A stretch of DNA of 64,000 bases from NCBI RefSeq assembly GCF_033568475.1, contig NC_133123.1:170965685-171029684 (forward strand). The letters run 5' to 3'. This document shows positions 56,101 to 64,000 of this stretch, piece after piece. Source of the stretch: Henckelia pumila. Lineage: Eukaryota; Streptophyta; Magnoliopsida; Lamiales; Gesneriaceae. The notes beneath the pieces were generated by a model, which searched no databases, was not told the origin of the DNA, and was given only the letters and a program-made list of their open reading frames with translations. The translations under genes were made by a program, and so were the position numbers. Every line of letters begins with the position of its first letter. Position 1 is the stretch's first letter.

Positions 56101-56531
56101 CCTCTGGATTTGTGTTCATGCTCAATGGCGGTGCTGTCTCTTGGAAGAGTTCCAAGCAGGACACCACAGCGGATTTCACCACTGAGGCAGAATACATTGC
56201 AGCATCAGCTGCTGCTAAAGAGGTCGTTTGGATGAGGAATTTTGTCCAAGAGTTGGGCGTTATTCCTGAAGTTGTTGGTCCAGTCCCGGTGTACTGTGAC
56301 AACACGGGTGCCGTTGCTCAGGCAAAGGAACCAAGGTCTCATCAAAGATCCAAACACGTACTGAGGAAATACCACATCATCCGGGAGATTGTGGAAAGAG
56401 GAGACATCACTGTCGAAAGAGTGGCCTCTGCAGACAATATCGCTGATCCACTTACTAAGCCCTTGTCAGGACCATTATTTGACAAACATCGCGAAGCAAT
56501 GGGTCTACGTAGTATGACTAGTTGGCTATAG
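53129..56531 (+). pseudogene. gag-pol: C2 Gag-Pol polyprotein (broken)
   Basis: The ATG at 53129 begins a Gag remnant with early stops. At about 53343 it jumps from the KAKCYMQ segment to a point just before the zinc knuckle CHHCKKPGHWKRNY, so about 165 Gag residues are missing compared with C1; the last knuckle Cys is Tyr. The protease site DTGCGSH is intact. Stops stand near 53575, 53694, 54878 and 55155, and the frame shifts near 55205. Integrase is nearly identical to C1 with D, D, E present. The RT box reads YVYD in LVLYVYDILLIGND instead of YVDD, which removes a catalytic Asp. RNase H text is complete to SMTSWL. Confidence 0.9.
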
Positions 56532-56545
56532 GGCAAGTGGGAGAT

Positions 56546-58388
56546 TGAAAGAGTGGGTGCCCGGTGAGCCAACTTGTGGCTAAGGGCTTTGATGACTCTT
56601 TGTATAAACAATCTTTTGTTTAATATAATTTACACTTTTATTAATGGCAATGACTTTATCTTTCTTCATATTGTTATATTGTGATATACTATTGTTGTTT
56701 TGATAAAGACCTTGAATATACTATAGTGTATGTAAGATGTGGTAGAACATGGAGATGTCTATCATGAAACACATCTTATAGTCACTGTATATTATAAACT
56801 GTTCCTAGTCGATTGAGCCGTCCGATAATAAGGATAAGGATCGCTCGAGTTTGAGACTAGCATTTGCGATGCAGAGTACCACGTTTCATTGGTAAGGAAC
56901 ATAGAGATGTTCGAAGCATGAAAATGGATATTCATATGATGAATGATCGAACTACCCTATCCGGACTTTCCAAGTGGTTATCACTTATCGAGTGGATATA
57001 GTCCGCGGTTTTGGTTGTACACCATTAGTCCTTACTACTTGAAACATCATTGAGACTCTATATGCTAGTACTGTGCTTTGACTCGTTTACCGACTCTATT
57101 GGGGTCATCAGGTGTCGGGATTGGGTACAGTTACAACACATATAGGAGTCGATGCATTGTTGTCAAGGATTCACCACATACTTGCGAGTGTGGATATCCT
57201 ATGCGATCTGAGGAGATATTAGTGTGACGAATCTCTGGCCAGAGTACATGATGTGATTTAAGAAATGGTTTCTTAGTAGCACATGCGATGTCACTATTTG
57301 ATCTTCAAGATGTATTGCATAGTTATCGAATCTCGAGCGACTCTCGATATACCAATGGTTGTTGATTCGATCGGGATATATGGATGAAGGGACCGTACTG
57401 TACGCTAACCAAAATCTATTAGTTCTTGTAGGCACTATCAGTGATACCTAGGGAATCATGGGGCGATGTTGCTAGGCGCTCTTACCATGATTCGATGGGC
57501 AAGTCGGAAATTGTTGTTCCGAGTCACAAGGAGTTGTGAGCCCACGGCTAGCTGTATCCCTGAACCATTGAGGGTCACACAGTGTAATGGATTTTTAATC
57601 CCCGTTGAGATAGTTAAATTTAAAGAGTTAAATTTAATGAACAAAGAAGTTGGACTTCTTAATTATGAGTAGAGGAGTAAGATTTCCTAAAATGACATAG
57701 GGATGAACATTTTTGGAAACCACTGAATTCGGATTCAGAAAAATTTATCTTGACTTTAAAAGGTGCAGAAATGGTTTATGTGCACATTGGTGAAATCGGT
57801 TTATCAATCGAAGTCACGATGAATTTTATATTAATTTTTGAACATGCGGGCTTTGCTTGTCGGGCTTGAACTTATGACTAATGGACCTAAGCTGTTAGTG
57901 GCCTACATTATAAATAAGTTATTGCAGTACAGAAATTACACACAACAGGTCACAATTTTCGAAAAACCTAAGTATTTTCTATCAATAGTGGCCGCCCCCC
58001 CTCCCTCTCTACTCGGTAAAATCCAGCCTGTGATTTTGAATTACAGTCTGGTTTAACGGATCAAATTCGTTAATTCTCTTCGTAGAAACTTCTGATAGAT
58101 TTTTTAGTGCAATCTATCAGAGGGATTAATTATCCGTTCGTGGACCTGATTGAAGAACAGTTCGTCCATCAGTTCCAGGGATATACAACAAGAGCAGAGA
58201 AATCTGTTGGTGTCCAAAATCTCGATTCGAGATTAAAGGTAAAAATTTTATGATCGTTATTTAATTTTTACACACACAATTTAATCGTAAGGTTGATACC
58301 CATTATGGAATCGTTCCATATAAAAATTTTAAACTTTCGCTGCACCGGGTATCAATCCTAATTGATCTGATCGCCGCGTTCTCCAACA
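56546..58388 (+). repeat. 3' LTR of C2
   Basis: It directly follows the polypurine tract and ends TTCTCCAACA before GCCTT. The ORFs of 62-89 codons in it recur in the 5' LTR or the C1 LTRs and are not genes. Confidence 0.95.
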
Positions 58389-59598
58389 GCCTTGGGGTGC
58401 TCCTGTTCTGTTTGTTCGGAAGAAGGATGATTCTATGCGGCTTTGTATCGACTACCGTCAGTTGAATCAGGCTACAGTTAAGAACAGGTATCATTTACCC
58501 CAAATATATGACCTTTTTGATCAGCTGCAGGGTTCATCTGTCTATTCGAAGATTGATCTGAGGTCAGACTATCATCAGCTGAGAGTGCGAGAGGAAGATG
58601 TTCCTAAGACCACATTCAGAATGAGGTATGGTCACTTTGAGTTTATAGTCATGCCGTTCGGTTTGACTAATGCTCCCGCGGTTTTTATGGGTTTGATGAA
58701 CCGTATCTTTCAGCGTTATTTAGATGAGTTCGTCATTATCTTTATCGATGATATTCTTATCAACTCGAAGAACCGTTCTGACCATGTAGAGCACTTGAGG
58801 ACCGTACTACAGATTTTGTGAGTTGAGCAGTTGTTTGCCAAGTTGTCTAAGTGTGAATTTTGGTTGGATCGAGTTGTCTTCCTCGGTCACATTATTTCAG
58901 GAGAAGGGATTTCTGTCGATCCCAGCAAGATTGACGTGGTTATGAATTGGCCTAGACCGACATCAGTACCTGAGATCCGAAGCTTCATGGGTTTAGCTGG
59001 TTATTATCGCCGATTTATCAAGGGTTTCTCGTCTATTGCCAAGCCAATTACCCAGCTAACTCAGAAGAATGCGCCTTTTGTCTGGACTGTAGATTGTGAG
59101 GCTAGCTTTGTTGATTTGAAGAGGAGACTCACCAGTGCTCCGATTCTTTATATTCCGAAGGGTACTGGAGGTTTCACAGTCTATTTTGATGCTTCTAACC
59201 GAGGCTTGGGTTGTGTTCTTATGCAGCATAAGAATGTGGTGGCGTATGTATCGAGGCAGCTGAAACCGCACGAGACTCGTTATCCGGTTCATGATCTTGA
59301 ACTAGCTGCGATCGTCTTTGATCTGAAGAACTGGCGTCACTATCTGTATGGTGAGTCTTTCGAGATCTTTTCTGACCATAAGAGCCTTAAGTACTTGTTT
59401 TCACAGGCAGAGCTGAATATGAGACAGAGAAGATGGTTAGATCTGTTGAAGGATATCGACTGTAAAATCAAGTATTATCTGGGAAATTCGAATGCAGTTG
59501 CAGATGCCTTGAGCCGAAAGCTTTGTTCTTTATCTCTTTCTACTATTGGTGTTTCTCAGTTGATCGATGATTGTTGCACTTCTGGTTTAGAGTTTTAA
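58389..59598 (+). pseudogene. pol: RT and RNase H of element E
   Basis: RT resumes as [20 protein letters not shown] and shows [20 protein letters not shown] and the catalytic FIDD in [17 protein letters not shown] at 58819-58821 interrupts the frame, which then continues ([20 protein letters not shown]). RNase H includes [34 protein letters not shown] and DHKSLKYLF. It ends with a stop at 59596-59598 and continues in frame as integrase. Confidence 0.9.
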
Positions 59599-61067
59599 AC
59601 AGATAGGGAGACTATCAGAGTGTTTGTTATTCAAGCCGAACCGGAGTTGTTTGTTGCAATCAGAGAAGCACAGAAGTCTGAGCCGAGCATTAAGGTTTCA
59701 GTAGAGAAAGTCAGATCTGGGCATCAGTCTGAATTCCAGGTTAGAGATGATGTTTTGTTTGTGAATAACCGTATCGTTGTGCCTGATATTTCGGAGTTGA
59801 GACAGCGTATTTTTCGAGAGGCTCATTGCAGTCGGTTTAGTATTCATCCTGGAGGTCGTAAGATGTACAACGACCTGAAGAACCAGTTTTGGTGGAAGAG
59901 AATGAAGAGCAATGTTGCGAGATTTGTATCTCGTTTTTTGAACTGTCAGCAAGTAAAAGCAGAATGGAAGCGACCAGGCGGTCTCTTGCACAGTCTATCT
60001 GTTCTTGAATCGAAGTGGGATCACATTTCCATGGATTTTGTCACAAAGCTACCACGATCCATTCGAGGATGCGATGCCATTTGGGTAGTTATAGACCGAT
60101 TGACGAAGTCTGCGTGTTTTATTCCGTACAGGATGACGTATCGTCATGATCAGATGGCTGAGTTGTATGTTAGCAATGTTGTGAGATTGCATGGTGTGCC
60201 GAAGTCGATCATTTCAGACAAAGATCCTAGATTCACTTCTCACTTTTGGCACAGTCTTCAGGGGGCACTTGGTACTCGATTGCATCTGAGTATAGCTTAT
60301 CATCCTCAGACCGATGGACAGTCAGAGCGGACTATCCAGACGTTAGAGGATATGATGCGAGCGGTAGTGCTAGACTTTGACACTAGTTGGCAGGATTCTT
60401 TGCCTCTTGTCGAGTTTTCTTACAACAACAGCTTCCAAGCGAGTATCGATATGGCGCCTTTTGAGGCTTTATATGGTAATAAGTGCCGATCTCCATTGTT
60501 TTGGGATGATTTGTCCGAGTCACCAGATTTGGAACCGAATATGCTTAGAGATATGACAGAGCAGGTTAAGATCATTCAGTTGAGAATAAAGTCAGCTCAG
60601 GATAGACAAACGAAGTATGCGAATGTCAGGCGTAGACTTCTGAGTTTTGATCAGGGAGACCGAGTCATTCTGAAGATTTCACCTTTCAGAGGCACTGTTA
60701 GATTTGGGAAGAGAGGGAAGTTATCTCCGAGATTCATTGGGCCGTATGAGATTCCCGAGAAGATAGGCGATCTTGCCTACAGACTTGCACTTCCTCCGTC
60801 TTTATCTGGTATTCACGATGTTTTTCACGTCTCTATGATGCGAAAGTATCATCCAGATCCTTCTCATATCAGCCTGACGAAGCCGAGTTAGACGAGACTC
60901 TGAGCTACTTTGAGCAACCGATTCAGATCCTTGATCGGAAGGAGAAACAACTCAGAACCAAGTCGATCCCGTTAGTGAAAGTGCAGTGGAGCCGTGACGG
61001 AGTTGAGAAAGCGACTTGGGAGACAGAATCTGACATGAGACAGCAATTTTCGGAGTTATTCGGATGA
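59599..61067 (+). pseudogene. pol: Integrase and chromodomain-like tail of element E
   Basis: The zinc finger shows HCSRFSIHPGGRKMYNDL and RFVSRFLNCQQVKAE, where Phe replaces the first Cys of the CxxC pair. The core has the DDE residues in WVVIDRLTKSACFI, IISDKDPRF and HPQTDGQSERTIQTL. The C-terminus has GDRVILKISPFRGTVRFGKR. Near 60870 a one-base change shifts the frame, and the last part (QPIQILDRKEKQLRTKSIPL, then VKVQWSRDGVEKATWE) ends at the stop 61065-61067. That tail resembles the chromodomain of Tekay elements. Catalytic residues remain. Confidence 0.9.
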
Positions 61068-61150
61068 CGTGAGTTCTTCTTACTGTCTTTAGTTCTTTAT
61101 TCTATCTTATGAGTTGTGGTTCTCGTTGATTTTGAGGATGAAATCTCTTC

Positions 61151-61165
61151 TTAGTGGGGGAGAAT
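61151..61165 (+). other. Polypurine tract of element E
   Basis: TTAGTGGGGGAGAAT precedes the 3' LTR, after a GAGGATGAAATCTCTTC phrase of the kind seen at the end of Tekay-type elements. Confidence 0.85.
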
Positions 61166-63102
61166 TTTAACGCCTCGTTTTTATCATAAATGAGTTTATT
61201 TGAGTTAATCGGAGATTTCAGAGTTCACGAGCCAACTTGATTTTTATCAGGGTCCTTTTTGCAAAATTTGGATTTTTCAGGGACTAAAATGCAAATATTG
61301 GATTTTATATATTATCTACACTTGTGATGACTTATCTACCACATCTTCTTCCTCCTGCAAACCGTGAGCTCCATTGAAGACGCCCCTTTGAGCTTTTGAG
61401 CTTCCAGATTTCCTTCCGAGCTCGATCTGGCCTTTGGAATTTATTTCTGAAGGCAGATTATCGATCACTGCAGCGAGAGCTTCGTTCTATCGTAAGTTTT
61501 TCTACGATCAGATACATTCTAGTTTTTGGATGTTGTTAGAATCGTTTGAGATTCTAGTATTTTGTTCTTGATAGAGTTCTGATCGTTTATTATCTGTCGG
61601 TTTTGAATTAGAGCGACGTTCGGATTTGTTATAATTTTTGGAATCCATTTTCAAAAAACTGGATTTTGAGATTGATGGGTTTGCTTTGTTATTGTTGTTT
61701 TGGGCATTGATATGAGGTTATATCGGTATTGAACTGCTGTCTGCATTTTTGGTTTGTTCAGTTTATAGCCGTTATGTCGTCGGTTTGAGTTTTGGGTTTT
61801 TGAATCGTTTTTTGAATTGTTGAAGCATTGGCTTGTGAGTGATCGTTGTAGTTGATCATCTCTTATCTTCATACAGATTCGTTGGAGTTGTCGAGTCTTG
61901 TGTTAGCGACATTTGATCGTCGATTTTTGGACGAAGAACAGTAAAGAGATTTCCTTGAACCGTTGTTTGTTTTTTAGGTTGTATAGATGTTGATACAATC
62001 TTTTGTTGTACCTTGTCCGGAGTTGGATCTACGACATTGAAAGGTAAAAGCAGTCATCGTAGCGGGATAGCATACTCGGGACAGTTGATTCTCGAGTATC
62101 CCTTTCAAATCACATATTGCATCTACACTTGTTCTAGCATGAGGAACTTGTGTCTTGTTGATTGATTTTACTTTTGACTATGTGGCTTATGTTTTATGTT
62201 TCTGTTATGCATTCATCTTGAGCCTACGTTGATTTCAGCGGGCAGTACCGCCTTTTTTGTTTGGACGTTTGGGAACTATGATTGAGTGGCCTAGGTCGTA
62301 GTCGTATTGCCTAGTGTTAGCATACTCATTATGGTTGCTCAAAGTCTAGAGGAGTGAGATATGTGGCACCACCTCGATTGGGAGAGTTGGTGAGTCGTCA
62401 CATGATTCATCCTCGGGATCCCAAAAGCACAGCAGCAATCCTTCGTTTATCAGATTTGATATCCCGATTTAAAGACATGCATTTCATTACGTTGTTATTG
62501 ATTTTGTTGTTGTCTTGAAAGCATGTTTATTGTTGTATTACTTGATATGTTGCTTTTACTGGGATTATCATTCTCACTGGTTTATCCGGTTGTTGCTTTG
62601 TTTTGTATGTGTACTTGGCAACAGGAGGGGCAGGATCAAGTCAGCGTGACCTGGTTAGCGTCTAGAGCAAGAGATAGAAGTGAGACTCGTTTAGAAGTCG
62701 AATCAGCATGTCAATCTAGTTATGTTTTGCGAACATGTTTAGTCATTCGAACTTCTCGTATTTGTTTTGTAAGCAAGAATCGATGTAGGTACTACCAAAT
62801 TGAATGTTTCTCTTCCCTAAACTTTTCTTGTATTGTTATTGGCTTGTCAAATACTTTTAATGCAAGTGTTTAGGTTTTGTTGAGTTAATTTTGGTGCCTA
62901 AACATTTTTGGGCGAGAGGACGGCGCGGGCGCACTGGTTTTGGCGAAGCATCGGCGCGGGCGCGCAGATTTCAGCGCGGGCGAGCGAGTCTTCTTTAAAA
63001 AAATATATATAAAAAAAATAATTGGTTGCTTCTAATCTTGGTTTCTCGTTTACTTATCGGTTGTTTTGTCCGAGATTAGTTGATTAGAAATGAGGTCTCA
63101 CA
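61166..63102 (+). repeat. 3' LTR of element E (1937 bp)
   Basis: It starts TTTAACGCCTCG (the 5' copy has TGTAACGCCCCA, so the first G has mutated) and ends AAATGAGGTCTCACA. The GC-rich repeat at 62918-62990 is shorter than in the 5' LTR. Confidence 0.9.
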
Positions 63103-63107
63103 CTCTT

Positions 63108-63189
63108 TCCTCTAAAGCATCAACCCTCACCTCAAAATCTGCGGTCGCCATCTTCTTCCCCACTAATAAATACGGCAAGTCGGACCAAT
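63108..63189 (-). pseudogene. Primer-site region and first codons of the D protein
   Basis: On the minus strand the LTR is followed by a TTGGTCCGACTTGCCG phrase, then ATG at 63151 and the first 14 or so codons of the D protein, up to the E insertion. The primer site does not match tRNA-Met or tRNA-Asp as used by the other elements; its tRNA is not identified. Confidence 0.6.
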
Positions 63190-63492
63190 TTTTACGACCA
63201 CAAATTAAAAACTCAATTTATATTGCAAAAGAAATAGAAATATTTTCCCAGAGCAAGCTCTGTAAACCCTAGCAGAAATGCTAGTATCCCCTAGCAAAGG
63301 CTAGTTACAAATTAAGAGCAACAACTGAATGAGCAATATAAATCCCTCCTCGTGCCTTTATCTATTCTCTTCTTTCTCGACTCTTCTAAGATATCTAGGC
63401 CCACCATCTAGACACTTCAAAGACATCTTGGGCTATTTGGATCTATGCCAACTAATAACAGCCCACTAATAACTAATAAAAGGTCCATAACA
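63190..63492 (-). repeat. 5' LTR of element D (right copy)
   Basis: It pairs with 43094-43396. Its plus-strand left edge reads TTTTACG where the other copy has TGTTACT, so the inner terminal dinucleotide has mutated. TGCAT follows at 63493-63497. Confidence 0.85.
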
Positions 63493-63497
63493 TGCAT

Positions 63498-64000
63498 ATG
63501 CGCACAATTCCATAGAATTGAAGAATGTAAAGCACCATGCGCTCATTCCATTGTGCATTTGCGCAAGCCTTTCCACACATCTGCGCCTCTCCCAATGCGC
63601 ATATGCGCTTCTACATTAGCGCATCTGCGACACTTCCACATCTGAGCATAAATAAAAATAAACGGGCGCCTTCCTTTCTCACTTCTTATCATATGTTTTT
63701 ATATACGAAAGCTCCAAGGCCAACCACATCGAAGTTACAAAATTCACTACTTCTGATCATTGTCGAGATGCCTTCCGGAGTGCCGAGTGGTTACTGCATA
63801 TACATATAAGTCTCCAGGGCACTCTTGAAAATTCAGGGATTAGGGTTCTTACGAGGCCGATTGCAGTCCACCCCAATTCGAGGATTTGTGTTCTTTTAAT
63901 CGTGCTAGATCGATCTTAAGCAGGTAATTGGCTATCCACCTTGAGATTTTGGAATTTTTGGTGGTTATTTGTGAAAGAAGAAAGCTTTAGGAGTTTGTGT
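63498..64000 (+). other. 3' non-coding or env-like region of element A, right of D
   Basis: It continues the A sequence after D and carries several decayed GCGCAT(C/A)TGCGC motifs (63497-63640). ORFs up to 90 codons occur (63537-63809) but none resembles a known protein. In Athila elements this region may hold an envelope-like ORF or splice acceptor; I cannot show either. It does not match the A 5' LTR, so the 3' LTR lies further right. Confidence 0.55.

Larger units (their letters stand above)
49497..58393 (+). mobile_element. C2: defective Ty1/copia element of the C1 family, TSD GCCTT
   Basis: LTRs are 49502-51343 (1842 bp) and 56546-58388 (1843 bp); GCCTT flanks it at 49497-49501 and 58389-58393. 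The primer site TGGTATCAGAGCCAGG is at 51345-51360 and the polypurine tract GGGCAAGTGGGAGAT at 56531-56545. About 22 LTR differences by eye give roughly 1.2% divergence. The polyprotein has a large gag deletion, stops, a frameshift and a changed RT catalytic residue. Confidence 0.95.
45406..63102 (+). mobile_element. Element E: Tekay-type Ty3/gypsy retrotransposon, split by C2
   Basis: E has LTRs at 45406-47421 and 61166-63102, a tRNA-Met primer site, gag, protease, RT/RNase H, integrase with chromodomain-like tail, and a polypurine tract, all plus strand. C2 splits it at the start of RT. LTR divergence by eye is about 5%. Several stops, a lost zinc-knuckle cysteine and a changed protease site show it is inactive. 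Confidence 0.9.
43094..63492 (-). mobile_element. Element D: short non-autonomous LTR element, minus strand, split by E
   Basis: D has 303-bp LTRs (43094-43396 and 63190-63492) flanked by TGCAT at 43089-43093 and 63493-63497. Removing E, its interior is only about 2.1 kb and encodes one broken protein with no RT or integrase motif, so it depends on another element for movement. LTRs differ by about 24 positions of 303 by eye, making it the oldest datable insertion here. Confidence 0.85.
10714..64000 (+). mobile_element. Element A: Athila-type Ty3/gypsy retrotransposon, hosting nested elements
   Basis: A begins with an LTR that opens TGATAAGTGCATTTTATGCA, followed by a tRNA-Asp-type primer site, gag, protease, RT/RNase H and integrase, all on the plus strand. 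Its pieces are 10714-12901, 22563-about 24410, about 39946-43093 and 63498-64000. The insertions are C1 at gag, B between protease and RT, and D in the 3' non-coding region. Each join restores continuity of the Athila protein or sequence. The 3' LTR is not in the window. Confidence 0.85.

Noticed and set aside
1..64000. CRISPR arrays, operons, tRNA and rRNA genes
   Set aside because: No regularly spaced identical repeats with unique spacers, no cloverleaf-like box pairs and no rRNA core sequence were seen; the window is plant transposon DNA.

Overview
The window is plant nuclear DNA, probably from a flowering plant, and it consists almost entirely of nested transposable elements. The evidence is the LTR retrotransposon families (Athila-type, Tekay-type and another chromovirus of Ty3/gypsy; Ty1/copia), primer sites for plant tRNA-Met and tRNA-Asp, a Mutator-like DNA transposon (MULE), and a plant mobile domain gene with introns. 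I found no host single-copy gene, rRNA, tRNA or CRISPR array. Family names come from recalled protein motifs and have not been checked against a database.

Layout, left to right. (1) 1-5374: element X. A 3.9 kb stretch with no recognisable coding sequence ends in a polypurine tract and a 1461-bp LTR. The LTR carries a palindrome array just before its TATA box. (2) 5375-about 10299: element F, a decayed chromovirus gag-pol. (3) About 10300-10713: G, a minus-strand Tekay integrase/chromodomain fragment. (4) 10714 to beyond the right edge: element A, an Athila-type retrotransposon that has been cut into pieces by later insertions.

Insertions in A, in order. C1 (12902-22562) is a complete minus-strand copia element with an intact 1.3-kaa polyprotein, near-identical LTRs and TSD ATGAC. 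B (about 24411-39945) is a second Athila-type element with no recognisable 3' LTR. B itself holds a copia solo LTR (26005-27857, TSD GCCTT) and a 7.0 kb MULE (29317-36308, 10-bp TSD). The MULE carries a minus-strand transposase pseudogene and a plus-strand plant mobile domain gene. D (43094-63492, TSD TGCAT) is a short minus-strand non-autonomous LTR element. D is split by E (45406-63102), a plus-strand Tekay-type element, and E is split by C2 (49502-58388, TSD GCCTT), a defective copia relative of C1. The deepest nesting is therefore G > A > D > E > C2.

LTR divergence judged by eye falls in the order the nesting requires: D about 8%, E about 5%, C2 about 1.2%, C1 about one difference in 1863 bp. 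C1 is the only element whose protein looks fully functional. The most interesting object is the MULE with its plant mobile domain passenger. The X LTR palindrome array, the repeat-rich leaders of the copia elements, and the GCGC-flanked motifs shared by unrelated LTRs are the other main points of interest.
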